Origin: DATEHQ01 sp035279525
GTDB lineage: Bacteria > Chloroflexota > Dormibacteria > Dormibacterales > Dormibacteraceae
Length of the DNA stretch: 56,072 nucleotides
Reading direction: 5' to 3'
Assembly: GCA_035279525.1 (NCBI GenBank)
Contig: DATEHQ010000155.1
Coordinates: forward strand, 1-56,072
Positions 25,574 through 34,268 of this stretch are shown here, piece by piece (the stretch's first letter is position 1; each line of letters starts with the position of its first letter). The notes below the pieces were generated by a model. The model worked only from the letters and a program-made list of their open reading frames with translations. It had not been told where the DNA came from and ran no database searches. Position numbers and translations under genes: made by a program.

Positions 25574-26336
25574 GGTCGAGCCGGGCGCCGTACCGCATCT
25601 CCGGGTCGAGGGCCTGACCGCCGGCTACGGCGGGGTGCCGGTGATCGACGATGTCTCGCTCGCCGTGGACCGCGGCAGGATAACCGCCCTGATCGGCCCC
25701 AACGGCGCGGGCAAGAGCACGGTCCTGAAGGCGGTGGTCGGCGTGATCCGCGCGATGTCGGGAAAGGTCTTTCTGGGCGGCGAAGACGTGACCAACCTGG
25801 CCACCGAGCGCCTGGTGGCCAAGGGCATCGGCTACGTGCCTCAGATGAAGGACGTCTTCGGACCGCTGTCCGTGCATGAGAACTTGTTGATGGGCGCCTA
25901 CCTCTTGCGCGGTTCTGAGGTCGACGACCGCCTGCGCGAGGTGTTCGCCGTTTTCCCCGCACTGGAGTCCATGCGCACGCGACAGGCCAGCAAGCTGTCA
26001 GGCGGAGAGCGCAAGATGCTCGCCTTCGGTCGCGCGCTCATGCTCCGGCCCACCGCGCTCGTTCTCGACGAGCCGACGGCCAACCTGTCACCGGAGCTGT
26101 CGGAGGTGCTGCTCAGGACGCACGTGCGGCGCCTCGCGTCGAGCGGCGTCGCGATCCTCCTGGTCGAGCAGAAGGCGAGGCTCGCGCTGGAGGTCGCGGA
26201 CCTGACTCACCTCCTGGTCAGCGGGCGGACTCAGCTGTCAGGTGAGTCGCAGACCCTGCTCGCCCGGCCCGAGTTCGCTGAGCTGATGCTCGGCCGCACG
26301 CTCACCAAGGCCGATCCAGGCGAGCGCCAGGAATGA
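25563..26336 (+). CDS. livF: Liv-type ABC transporter ATPase (LivF)
   Basis: This 257-residue ATPase has Walker A GPNGAGKST, the LivF-like segment GIGYVPQMKDVFGPLSVHENL, the signature LSGGERKMLAFGRAL, Walker B ALVLDEPTANLSP and the switch segment LLVEQKARLALEVAD. It pairs with LivG. The TTG start at 25563 lies inside the end of livG. Its stop overlaps the ATG of the PLP enzyme gene (ATGA), showing that this enzyme belongs to the transporter operon. Confidence 0.92.
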   Translation: MRAEVEPGAVPHLRVEGLTAGYGGVPVIDDVSLAVDRGRITALIGPNGAGKSTVLKAVVGVIRAMSGKVFLGGEDVTNLATERLVAKGIGYVPQMKDVFGPLSVHENLLMGAYLLRGSEVDDRLREVFAVFPALESMRTRQASKLSGGERKMLAFGRALMLRPTALVLDEPTANLSPELSEVLLRTHVRRLASSGVAILLVEQKARLALEVADLTHLLVSGRTQLSGESQTLLARPEFAELMLGRTLTKADPGERQE

Positions 26337-27427
26337 ACCCGGTGATCGCCGTTCGCGCCGCGACCGAGCACGGCACGCCGCTGGTCGTCGTCGACGAGGA
26401 GACGATGGAGCGCAACCTCGCCCGGATGGCCGAGCTGGCGCGAGGGAACGCCGTGCGCCTGCGCCCGCACGCGAAAACTCACAAGAGCGTCGAGGTGGCG
26501 CGCCGCCAGCTCGCCCACGGCGCGGCGGGCTTGACCGTGGCCACGCTCACCGAGGCCGAGACGTTCGCGGCGTCTGGCGTAGACGACATCCTGATCGCAC
26601 ACCCGCCCGTGGGTGAGGGCAAGCTGCGCCGGCTCGGCGCGCTCGCCGGCAGGGTGCGGCGGCTGGCGGTCGCGCTCGACGACGCCGGCGTCGCGGGCCG
26701 GGTGCCGGAGAAGGTGGAGATCCTCTGGGAGGTCGACACAGGACTTCATCGCATCGGCACACCCCCAGGGCGAGCCAGCGTCGACGCGGTCGTCGAGCTG
26801 GTCCGCCTGACCGGCCCCGAGCGATTTCGCGGGCTCACCACCCACGCAGGGCACGCCTACCGCGCGAAGGAGGATGCCGAGCGCCGCGAGGCGGCGGCGC
26901 AGGAGGTCGTCGGACTGCTGGAGACCGCCGAGGGCCTGCGGGCGATGGGGGTCGCGGTCCGCGAGCTGAGCATCGGGTCCACGCCCACGGTTGGCCTGCA
27001 CCCGCTGGAGGGCATCACCGAGGTCAGGCCCGGGACCTACGTGTATGGGGACGCCAACCAGGTGGCGCTCGGCTCCCAGCGGCTCGAGGACTGCGCCCTC
27101 GCGGTCGCGGCGACCGTCGTGTCCACGCCCGCGCCCGACCGAGCCGTGGTCGACGCCGGATCGAAAGTCCTGTCAGCCGACCTCCGGGTGCCGGGCATGC
27201 CGGACTTCGGCATCGTCCTCGAAAGGCCGCACCTTCATGTCGCTCGGTTGAGCGAGGAGCACGCGGTGCTCACCGCCGACGGTGCGACGGGACTGTCCAT
27301 CGGCGACGTCGTCGCGATCATCCCCACGCACGTCTGCACCACCGTGAACCTGAACTCCGAGCTGGCCCTGGTGAGTGCCGAAGGTGGCGTGCGATGGCTC
27401 AGGGTCGACGCGCGCGGCTGGCGGTGA
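26333..27427 (+). CDS. D-threonine aldolase / D-serine dehydratase-like PLP enzyme
   Basis: This 364-residue protein has an alanine-racemase-type N-terminal barrel with the PLP lysine K48 in RPHAKTHKS, and a C-terminal D-Ser dehydratase-like domain with a metal pair H333 and C335 (PTHVC). These are shared by D-threonine aldolases and eukaryotic-type D-serine dehydratases. It should cleave or dehydrate a 3-hydroxy D-amino acid. Coupling to livF by ATGA suggests that the imported compound or a downstream product is its substrate. The choice between aldolase and dehydratase cannot be made from sequence alone. Confidence 0.82.
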   Translation: MNPVIAVRAATEHGTPLVVVDEETMERNLARMAELARGNAVRLRPHAKTHKSVEVARRQLAHGAAGLTVATLTEAETFAASGVDDILIAHPPVGEGKLRRLGALAGRVRRLAVALDDAGVAGRVPEKVEILWEVDTGLHRIGTPPGRASVDAVVELVRLTGPERFRGLTTHAGHAYRAKEDAERREAAAQEVVGLLETAEGLRAMGVAVRELSIGSTPTVGLHPLEGITEVRPGTYVYGDANQVALGSQRLEDCALAVAATVVSTPAPDRAVVDAGSKVLSADLRVPGMPDFGIVLERPHLHVARLSEEHAVLTADGATGLSIGDVVAIIPTHVCTTVNLNSELALVSAEGGVRWLRVDARGWR

Positions 27428-27436
27428 GCCGCGTCC

Positions 27437-28864
27437 TCACCAGCGCGAGATGAACATCTTCTTGCGCGTGTAGAACTCGATGCCATCCATGCCATGCACG
27501 TGAAGGTCTCCATAGAACGAGCCCTTCCAACCCGAGAAAGGAAAGAACGCAAACGGCTGCGCCACGGGCACGTTGACGCCCACCATCCCCGCCTCGACGT
27601 GCTCCCGGAACTGCCGGGCCGACTGGCCTGACCGGGTGAAGATCACCGCCATGTTGCCGAGCGACATCCGGTTGGCCTGCGCTATCGCCTGCTCGAGGCT
27701 CGCCGCGTGCGACACCGACAGCACCGGGCCGAAGATCTCGTCCCGCCCGACGGCCATGCTGTCAGAGACTTGGTCGAGGATCGTCGGGCCGAGGAAGAAC
27801 CCGCGGCGCTTCACCTCGGCGCGGCCGTCGACGATCACCCTCGCCCCCTCACGCTCGCCGGTTTCTATGTAACCCACCACCCGGTCTCGATGATCCGCGC
27901 GGATCAGCGGGCCGATGTCGACTCCCGGTTCGTCTCCAGGCCCGACCTTCAGCGCGGACGCCCTCGCGACCAGCGGCTCCATCAGCTTCTTCGAGGTCTC
28001 GCCCACGGCCACGGCCACGCTGCCGGCCAGGCAGCGCTCACCGGCATTCCCGAACGCCGAGCCGAGGATGGCGGGGACGGCGACGTCGAGGTCCGCGTCG
28101 GGCATCACCACGATGTGGTTCTTGGCGCCGCCCAGGGCCTGGACCCGCTTGCCGTGCGCGGCGGCGGTCTGGTAGACGTGGCGCGCCACCGGCGCCGAGC
28201 CGACGAAGGAGATGGCGGCGACCCCTGGATGGGCCAGCAGTGCGTCGACCTCCTCTCTCGCGCCGTGGACCAGGTTGAGCACTCCGGGAGGGAATCCCGC
28301 CTCGGTGAACAGCTCGGCGAGACGCACGGCGCCGAGAGGCGTGCGCTCCGAAGGCTTGAGGATGAAGGTGTTGCCGGCGACCACCGCGAGCGGGAACATC
28401 CACAGCGGGATCATCACGGGGAAGTTGAAAGGCGGGATGCCGGCCACCACGCCGAGCGGGAAGCGATAGAGATCCTGGTCCACTCCGCTGGAGACGTCCC
28501 GCAGGGTCCGTCCCTGGAGCAGCGTCGGAGCGCCGCAAGCGAAGTCGACCACCTCGATCCCGCGCCGCACCTCACCACGTGACTCGTCGAGGGTTTTGCC
28601 GTGGTTGCGCGAGACGATCCTCGCCAGGTCCTCGAACCCGTCCTCGAGCAAGGCCTTGAACCGGAACATCAGCCGCACCCGCTCCATCAGCGCGGTCCGC
28701 GACCAGGTCTCGTACGCGGCGCCCGCCGCTTCCGCGGCCGCGGCGACCTGCCCGGCGCCGGACAGCGGCACCTCGTCGATCACGTCGCCCGTCGCCGGGT
28801 TGTAGATCGACACCGTCCGGCCGTCGGGCCGTATCCACCTGCCGCCGATCAGGTTCGCGATCAA
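27437..28864 (-). CDS. mmsA: Methylmalonate-semialdehyde dehydrogenase (MmsA/IolA-like)
   Basis: This 475-residue aldehyde dehydrogenase has the marks of the CoA-acylating MMSDH family: GIPPFNFPVMIPLWMFP, the catalytic C278 in GNAGERCLAGS, and the typical C-terminus FSGWKGSFYGDLHVHG with EFYTRKK. It converts malonate or methylmalonate semialdehyde to acetyl- or propionyl-CoA with NAD and CoA. It is the last gene of the eight-gene minus-strand operon, 18 bp after the CoA-transferase gene, and would feed the final product into central metabolism. It ends 9 bp from the convergent PLP-enzyme gene. Confidence 0.92.
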   Translation of the reverse strand: MIANLIGGRWIRPDGRTVSIYNPATGDVIDEVPLSGAGQVAAAAEAAGAAYETWSRTALMERVRLMFRFKALLEDGFEDLARIVSRNHGKTLDESRGEVRRGIEVVDFACGAPTLLQGRTLRDVSSGVDQDLYRFPLGVVAGIPPFNFPVMIPLWMFPLAVVAGNTFILKPSERTPLGAVRLAELFTEAGFPPGVLNLVHGAREEVDALLAHPGVAAISFVGSAPVARHVYQTAAAHGKRVQALGGAKNHIVVMPDADLDVAVPAILGSAFGNAGERCLAGSVAVAVGETSKKLMEPLVARASALKVGPGDEPGVDIGPLIRADHRDRVVGYIETGEREGARVIVDGRAEVKRRGFFLGPTILDQVSDSMAVGRDEIFGPVLSVSHAASLEQAIAQANRMSLGNMAVIFTRSGQSARQFREHVEAGMVGVNVPVAQPFAFFPFSGWKGSFYGDLHVHGMDGIEFYTRKKMFISRW

Positions 28865-28882
28865 GGCTCCTCCTCCGATGGC

Positions 28883-30082
28883 TCAGACATCGCCGGCCTC
28901 GCGCAGCGCGCGGATGCGCTCGGCGTGGTAGCCCAGCTCGCCGAGGATCTCATCGGTGTGCTCGCCGAGCTCTGGCGGGGGCCGGCGTAGCGTCGCGTCG
29001 CCTGAGCTGTACCGCACGGGATGCTTCAGCGCCCGCACGCGACCGGCGCGAGGGTGGTCGAACTCGAGGGCCGGGGCGATGTGCTTGACCGCGGCATCCT
29101 CGAACGTCGATTCCAGGTCGTTGACCGGGGCGCACCAGATGTCGTGTGCGCGCAGCAGCTCGACCCACTCGGCCGTGGTCCGCTCGCGGAAGATCGGGTC
29201 GAGGGCGGCGCGGATCTCGTCGCGCTTGACGAAGGCGAGCCCCGGGTCCTCGAACGGTTCGAGCTCCTTCGGGCCGCCCAGCGCCTCGCTGATCGCCTTG
29301 ATCGGCGCCATCGAGATCGCGAGATGGCCGTCCGCGGTGGCATAGAACCCGTATGGGACTTTGTGGAAGGTGTCGGCCAGTTCTGTCTTCGGGCGCTCGA
29401 GGCGCCGGCCGTTGAGGTGGTACATGACCGGCTCGTTCTGGAGGTCCAGCGCGGCCATCATCATGATCAGCTCGACGCGCTGGCCTTCGCCGGTGCGGGC
29501 TCGGTTGACCAGGGCGCCGAGCACTCCCATGGCGAGCAGGGTCGCGCTGTGCTGGTCGACGATCGCCGAACCGGCGGGAAGCGGTCCGCTGGTCGCGGTG
29601 CCGTTGCCCGCGCCAAGGCCGGAGACGGCCTGCACGAGGAGGTCCTGCCCGGGAAGGTGGCTGTACGGTCCGTCGCTTCCGTAGCCCGAGCCCGAGGCGT
29701 AGACGATGGCGGGGTTGATCGCCTTGACATCGTCGTAGCCGAGGCCGAGGCGAGTCATCACGCCGGGCCTGAAGTTCTCGATGATCACGTCGGCGGTCTC
29801 CGCCAGCTTCAGCGCAACCTCGCGTCCCGCGTCGCTCTTGAGGTTGACGGTCAAGCTGCGCAGGTTGCGATTGCCCATCAGAAAGAACGCGCTGACTCCG
29901 TTCAGGAACAGGTCGGTGCCGGACCAGCTCCGCTCCCACGCACCCTTGCCCGGCGGCTCGATCTTGATCACGTCGGCGCCCATGTCCGCCAGGTACTGGC
30001 TGGCCACCGGGCCCATCAGGAACTGCGTGAACGCGAGGATGCGAACGCCTTCGAGCAGGCGCAGCGGCGGGGCTTCGGTCAT
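28883..30082 (-). CDS. Class III CoA-transferase (CaiB/BaiF family)
   Basis: This 399-residue protein has the family N-terminus (LLEGVRILAFTQFLMGPVA), ADMGADVIKIEPPGKG for CoA binding, ENFRPGVMTRLGLGYDDV, and the catalytic aspartate D147 in LPGQDLLVQAVSG. It would move CoA from one acyl-CoA to a carboxylic acid produced by the pathway. It is coupled to the MaoC gene upstream by ATGA. The acid substrate cannot be read from sequence; homologues act on oxalate, carnitine, succinate, mesaconate and aromatic acids. Confidence 0.9.
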   Translation of the reverse strand: MTEAPPLRLLEGVRILAFTQFLMGPVASQYLADMGADVIKIEPPGKGAWERSWSGTDLFLNGVSAFFLMGNRNLRSLTVNLKSDAGREVALKLAETADVIIENFRPGVMTRLGLGYDDVKAINPAIVYASGSGYGSDGPYSHLPGQDLLVQAVSGLGAGNGTATSGPLPAGSAIVDQHSATLLAMGVLGALVNRARTGEGQRVELIMMMAALDLQNEPVMYHLNGRRLERPKTELADTFHKVPYGFYATADGHLAISMAPIKAISEALGGPKELEPFEDPGLAFVKRDEIRAALDPIFRERTTAEWVELLRAHDIWCAPVNDLESTFEDAAVKHIAPALEFDHPRAGRVRALKHPVRYSSGDATLRRPPPELGEHTDEILGELGYHAERIRALREAGDV

Positions 30083-30504
30083 GTCACCAGCTGCATGATG
30101 TGGGTCAGCACCGCGACGAGCTCCTCATTCTGGTTCTTGACCTCGATCTTCGCCACCGTCCTCTCCTTCTCGCGTTCGATGCCGGTGATCTCATACTCGA
30201 TCGTCAGCGTGTCGCCGAAGTACACCGGTTTGAGGAAGCGAATCCTGTCGTAGCCGACCGACACCATCGGCCGGTCGAAGTCCTGAAGGATCCGCGTCGA
30301 AGCCGCCGACGTGTAGCCGACGATGAGGGCGCCGTGGGCGACCCGGTGGCCGAGGCTCGTGTGGCGGCAGTACTCCTCGTCGACGTGGTTCGGGTCGAGG
30401 TCACCGGTGATCCCGGCGAACAGGTACACGTCGGATTCGCTGACCGTCTTGGTGACGCGGGTCTTGATGCCGACCGGGACGTCGTCGATGGTCTGCGGGC
30501 TCAT
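30079..30504 (-). CDS. MaoC-like (R)-specific enoyl-CoA hydratase
   Basis: This 141-residue single hot-dog domain has the hydratase motif FAGITGDLDPNHVD, with D35 and H40 as the catalytic pair. It should add water across an enoyl-CoA double bond, or dehydrate the hydroxyacyl-CoA. It lies between an SDR gene (4 bp upstream) and the CoA-transferase gene (ATGA overlap), which fits a short acyl-CoA branch of the operon. Confidence 0.88.
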   Translation of the reverse strand: MSPQTIDDVPVGIKTRVTKTVSESDVYLFAGITGDLDPNHVDEEYCRHTSLGHRVAHGALIVGYTSAASTRILQDFDRPMVSVGYDRIRFLKPVYFGDTLTIEYEITGIEREKERTVAKIEVKNQNEELVAVLTHIMQLVT

Positions 30505-30508
30505 CGGG

Positions 30509-31258
30509 TCACCACCACGCGCTGCCGGCGGTCAAGCCGCCGTCCACGAAGACCGTCTGGCCCGAGATGAAGCGCGCCGCATCGGAGACCAGGAAGGCGA
30601 CGACGTCCGCGACATCCTCCGGTGTGCCGAGGCGGCGCAGTGGTGTGTTGTCGACCGCCGCCTGGGCGCGCTCCGGGTGCTCGTCCATGTAAGCGCGGGT
30701 CAGGGGTGTGTCGATCACGCCGGGTCCGACCGCGTTGACGGTCGCGCCTTTCGGTCCCCATTCGACGGCGAGGGCGCGGACGAGACCGGAAAGGCCGGCC
30801 TTGGTCGCCGCGTAGGCGGCTCGAAGGTCCTGCCCGTGGATCGCGGATATCGAGCTCGTCACCACGACCCTTGCCCCGGGTTTGGCGAGGAGGAGCGGCC
30901 CAAACACCTGGCAGGTGACGAAGACGCCGTAGAGGTTCGTGTCGAACATGTCGTGCAGGGGCTCGTCAGGCAGGTCGAGGGCCTTGACCCTCGTGTTGAC
31001 TCCGGCGTTGGGCACCAGGATCTCGAGCGAATTGAGCCGATCGCGCGCAGCCTCGAGCGAGCTTCGATCGCGCACGTCGACGAAATCTGCCGCGGCCAGC
31101 GGGTCCTCCGCAAACTCCCGGTTGAAGGCCGCGAGCTGGTCTCTCGAGTGGCTGACCGCGATCACGCGAGCCCCGTCGCGACGCAAGGCGCGCGTGATCG
31201 CGAGACCGATTCCCCGCGTGCCTCCGGTGACGAGGGCGGTCCGCCCCTCGAGTGTCAC
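30509..31258 (-). CDS. Short-chain dehydrogenase/reductase
   Basis: This 249-residue classical SDR has TGGTRGIG, PNAGVN in place of NNAG, the catalytic Ser in VVTSSISAI, and YAATKAG. It ends SGQTVFVDGGLT. The start is GTG 31258, which overlaps the stop of the LLM gene (GTGA); the longer open frame upstream is a shadow. It probably oxidises a hydroxyl intermediate, possibly at the acyl-CoA level given the MaoC and CoA-transferase neighbours. Confidence 0.88.
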   Translation of the reverse strand: MTLEGRTALVTGGTRGIGLAITRALRRDGARVIAVSHSRDQLAAFNREFAEDPLAAADFVDVRDRSSLEAARDRLNSLEILVPNAGVNTRVKALDLPDEPLHDMFDTNLYGVFVTCQVFGPLLLAKPGARVVVTSSISAIHGQDLRAAYAATKAGLSGLVRALAVEWGPKGATVNAVGPGVIDTPLTRAYMDEHPERAQAAVDNTPLRRLGTPEDVADVVAFLVSDAARFISGQTVFVDGGLTAGSAWW

Positions 31259-32265
31259 CGCGCCGCCCTGGCGTGGACCCTGGCGAACGGCTCCAGGATG
31301 TGCTTGGCGAAGAGCTCGAGCTGGGCGAGATCCGCGGTCATCGTATGCAGGAACATCTCCTCGACCCCGGCGTCGATGCGCTCCTGGATCCGGCGCTGGA
31401 TGTCGTCGATCGTGCCGGTCAGGTACACGGCCTCTATGTAGTCCCACGGCCGCTCGTCGGAGACCACGGCCATCATGTACCGCTTCTGCTCCGCGACCGC
31501 CGCCTCGGTCGATCCCTTCTCGCTCAACCAGCAGAAGTTTTCGTGCGCGACGGTGAAGCTCTTCTCGGCCCGGCTCGTGCCGAGACGGGTGAGCTCGGCG
31601 TCGATCTCCCCCAGGTCCTCTTTGATCTGGGACGGATGCGAGGTCGGGCGCACGATCCAGCCGTCCCAGCGGCAGATCCGGGCGAGGACGTTGGGAGACA
31701 TCTCGGCGCGGTCGGGTGAGGCCGCGTGCGCGTACTGCTGGCCGCCCGCGACCCACACGGGGGGCACGTGGCTGAGGGGCTCGACGGTGATGCCGTCCAT
31801 GCGGTAGTACTTGCCCTCGAAGCTCACGTCAGCGCCCTTGAGCAGCCGCATCGACGCCTCGAGGACCTCGTCGGTGCGGGCTCCGCGCTGCTGGCGGGTG
31901 CTGCCGGTGGACTCGAACTCCGGCGGAAACCAGCCTGTGCCGATGCCGTAGACGAAGCGGCCGCCGCTCAGGTGCTGCAGCGTCGCGATCTCCTTGGCGA
32001 GCACGACCGGCTGCCTGGTCGGCAGCACCAGCACGGACGTCCCGAGCTTCACCTTGCTCGTCACGGCGGCCACGTGCGACAGGGTCATCATCGGCTCGGT
32101 CCAGCTCACTCGATAGAACCGACTCGCCGTGAGCAGGTGGTCGGTGATGAAGAGGGAATCGAAGCCCAGTTCCTCTGCCCTCTCCGCGAAGGCGCGGATC
32201 TGGGCGCCGTGCCTGGCGTCCTGGCCTGGAAGGAGGTAAGAGGGGACGAACGTGCCGAGCTTCAT
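31255..32265 (-). CDS. LLM-class flavin-dependent oxidoreductase
   Basis: This 336-residue luciferase-like TIM barrel begins MKLGTFVPSYLLPG and has AFAERAEELGFDSLFITDHLL, LGTSVLVLPTRQPVVLAKEIATLQHLSGGRF (a standard LLM strand-helix run, split here only by position) and GIGTGWFPPEFE. It uses FMN or F420. Members hydroxylate or desulfonate small substrates or oxidise alcohols. ATG 32265 overlaps the DapA-like gene stop (ATGA). Which cofactor it uses cannot be decided here. Confidence 0.85.
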   Translation of the reverse strand: MKLGTFVPSYLLPGQDARHGAQIRAFAERAEELGFDSLFITDHLLTASRFYRVSWTEPMMTLSHVAAVTSKVKLGTSVLVLPTRQPVVLAKEIATLQHLSGGRFVYGIGTGWFPPEFESTGSTRQQRGARTDEVLEASMRLLKGADVSFEGKYYRMDGITVEPLSHVPPVWVAGGQQYAHAASPDRAEMSPNVLARICRWDGWIVRPTSHPSQIKEDLGEIDAELTRLGTSRAEKSFTVAHENFCWLSEKGSTEAAVAEQKRYMMAVVSDERPWDYIEAVYLTGTIDDIQRRIQERIDAGVEEMFLHTMTADLAQLELFAKHILEPFARVHARAAR

Positions 32266-33209
32266 GCCTTCACCCTCAGTTTGGTCGCTGGCTCCAGCTC
32301 GCCCGCATGGACCATGGCCGTGCGAATGCGTTCCCGCTCGGCGTCGGTGATGGGCAGCAGCGGCGGCCGCACCGTCTCCCGCTCGAGTATCCCCTGCATG
32401 ACCAGGGCGGCCTTGGCCCGCGCGCGGTAATTCCTCACCGGCGCCGCGAAGATGGCGTCGACGAGAGGGGTCAGGCGGTCCATGATCCGCCGCGCTTCGG
32501 CGTGGCGGCCGGCAAGCGCGTGCTCGATGAGCTCGACCTGCTGCCGTGTTGCCACCGCGCCGAAACCGATGAGCGCGCCCTCCGCACCGAGCACGAACGA
32601 CTCGTAGATGAAGTTGTCGTTGCCCGTCAGGAACACGCATTCAGGCCGGGCGGATTTGACCGCGGCGCGAATGTCGACGAAGAGCTTCGCGTCGAAAGAG
32701 GCCTCCTTGATCGCTACGACCTGGCTCACCCGGCAGAGGCGTTCGAGCGTCTCCGCCGTGAAGTTGACGCCTCCGAGGGCAGGCTGGAGGTTGAACAAGA
32801 TCAGAGGCAGGCCGGTCGCGTCGCCGATGGCGGCGTGATACCGGACGGGGATCTCAGGGTCGAGCGGCCGGCCCTGGTAGGCGCTGATCGGAAAGACGAG
32901 CAGGCCGGATGCGCCGGCGGCCTTGAACTCCCTGGCGAAGTCGACCGCCTGGGCGGTGAACTGCGCGCCAAGGCCGGCGACCACGGGAATCCGGTCCCCC
33001 ACCTCGTCCACGACTATCTCCAGCACTCGAAGGCGCTCCTTCGGCCAGAGGTGAGGTCCCTCGCCAGTGTCCACGTTGATGGCGAGAGCCGTGGGTGCGG
33101 CCTGCGCCACGTGCCGGATGTACCGGCGCAGGCCATCCTCGTCGATCGAGGCGTCGGGTGTCATCGGCAGCACGGTCGCCGGGATCAAGCCGCGAAGGTC
33201 CAGGTTCAT
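32262..33209 (-). CDS. Dihydrodipicolinate synthase/N-acetylneuraminate lyase family protein
   Basis: This 315-residue TIM-barrel aldolase or dehydratase has the Schiff-base lysine K168 in VVAIKEASFD. The position of the usual Tyr in YNxP is F139 (LFNLQPA), so lysine-biosynthetic DapA activity is unlikely. Related members handle 2-keto-3-deoxy sugar acids or other hydroxy-keto acids. It lies 9 bp after the MetE-like gene and is coupled to the LLM gene. It may cleave a keto acid formed from the sugar or ring substrate of this operon. Confidence 0.85.
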   Translation of the reverse strand: MNLDLRGLIPATVLPMTPDASIDEDGLRRYIRHVAQAAPTALAINVDTGEGPHLWPKERLRVLEIVVDEVGDRIPVVAGLGAQFTAQAVDFAREFKAAGASGLLVFPISAYQGRPLDPEIPVRYHAAIGDATGLPLILFNLQPALGGVNFTAETLERLCRVSQVVAIKEASFDAKLFVDIRAAVKSARPECVFLTGNDNFIYESFVLGAEGALIGFGAVATRQQVELIEHALAGRHAEARRIMDRLTPLVDAIFAAPVRNYRARAKAALVMQGILERETVRPPLLPITDAERERIRTAMVHAGELEPATKLRVKA

Positions 33210-33218
33210 ATGTCTCTC

Positions 33219-34268
33219 CTAAGCATGCGTGGCGGTTCTCACCGCCCGTGAGGTGCCCCTCACGTGTCTCCCCTCGAACAGATCGCGGCCCGCCACCAAG
33301 GCGCGCATCTTCGCGTCGGCGATCGAACGCGCCAGCATCCAGAAGCCGCAATCGGGATGCACGTATGCGATCCGCTCGGCTCCGATCACGCCGGCGGCCG
33401 TCGCGATCCTCGCCGCCACCTCTTCCGGCGTCTCGACGATGGTGGTCTTGATGTCGATGACACCGATCCCGAAGCGGAGCTTCGTCCCGACGTCCTTCAA
33501 CCGCTCCAGGTCGCCGTAGCCCGGGCGGGCGAGCTCGAGCACGACGTGGTCGGCGTGGATCCGCTCGAAAAAGCGCACCAGCTTCGCCCAGCTTCCCTGC
33601 TGGATCCGCTGGCCCCCGTAGTTGCCGAAGCAGAGGTGAACGGCAGGCGTGCCCGGGACGGCGTCGAGGATGCGGTTGATCGCCTCCGCGGCGAGCTCGG
33701 CGTCGTCTGGACGGCCGGGCAGGTTTGCCTCGTCGACCTGGATCACGGCCGCGTCTATGTGCCTCACCTGCGCCGCAAGCACGTCCGCGAGGGCGAGCGT
33801 CAGTGCCGTCGCGTCCTTGTAATGCGTGTCGAGGAGCATGCGCGCCAGCATGTACGGGCTGGTCAGGGTGAACTTGACCGGCAGCCGGCTCAGCGCGGCG
33901 ACGCGCTCGTAGGCGGCCACGAGGTCAAGGGTTCCCTCGCCGATCGTCTCTTCGACGACCGCCGCCGGCCGGCGGCGGAAGCCGAGGTGCGGCTGGGCGC
34001 GAAAGAGCTCGATGTCGGAGCGGGTGATCGCCGAACGGACGCCGGCCATCGGCCTGACGAAGTACTCGATCATGCCGTTGGTCTGGGGGTGGTCAGGGTC
34101 GAACCGGTAGAGCTCGCCGTCGACCGCGAGGTCGATCCCGGCGAGCTCCTGGAGGTGCAGCACGACCGCCGTCGCGTCACTCAACGCCTGCTCGCTCGGC
34201 TGTGCGATCAGCCACTGCGGCACTGGATAGCTCCCGACCAGAGTGGCCTGGATCGTGGGAGAGCTCAT
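33219..34268 (-). CDS. Stand-alone MetE C-terminal-like zinc methyl/alkyl-transferase
   Basis: This 349-residue protein matches the catalytic barrel of cobalamin-independent methionine synthase only; the N-terminal half of MetE is missing. Zinc ligands are visible as H211 and C213 (HLCFGNYGG), probably E245 and C307 (HPDCGFW). The front reads LVGSYPVPQWL, the usual start of such proteins. Relatives include methionine synthases that take methyl from protein partners, methylcobalamin:CoM methyltransferases and epoxyalkane:CoM transferase. The catabolic context argues for thiol-based demethylation or alkyl transfer rather than methionine synthesis, but this is inference. It is coupled to the VOC gene by ATGA. 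Confidence 0.75.
   Translation of the reverse strand: MSSPTIQATLVGSYPVPQWLIAQPSEQALSDATAVVLHLQELAGIDLAVDGELYRFDPDHPQTNGMIEYFVRPMAGVRSAITRSDIELFRAQPHLGFRRRPAAVVEETIGEGTLDLVAAYERVAALSRLPVKFTLTSPYMLARMLLDTHYKDATALTLALADVLAAQVRHIDAAVIQVDEANLPGRPDDAELAAEAINRILDAVPGTPAVHLCFGNYGGQRIQQGSWAKLVRFFERIHADHVVLELARPGYGDLERLKDVGTKLRFGIGVIDIKTTIVETPEEVAARIATAAGVIGAERIAYVHPDCGFWMLARSIADAKMRALVAGRDLFEGRHVRGTSRAVRTATHA

Noticed and set aside
21500..26336. Leucine/isoleucine/valine import
   Set aside because: The family is clear but the ligand is not; GntR co-control with Mo-hydroxylase and GMC genes points to another small acid or amine.
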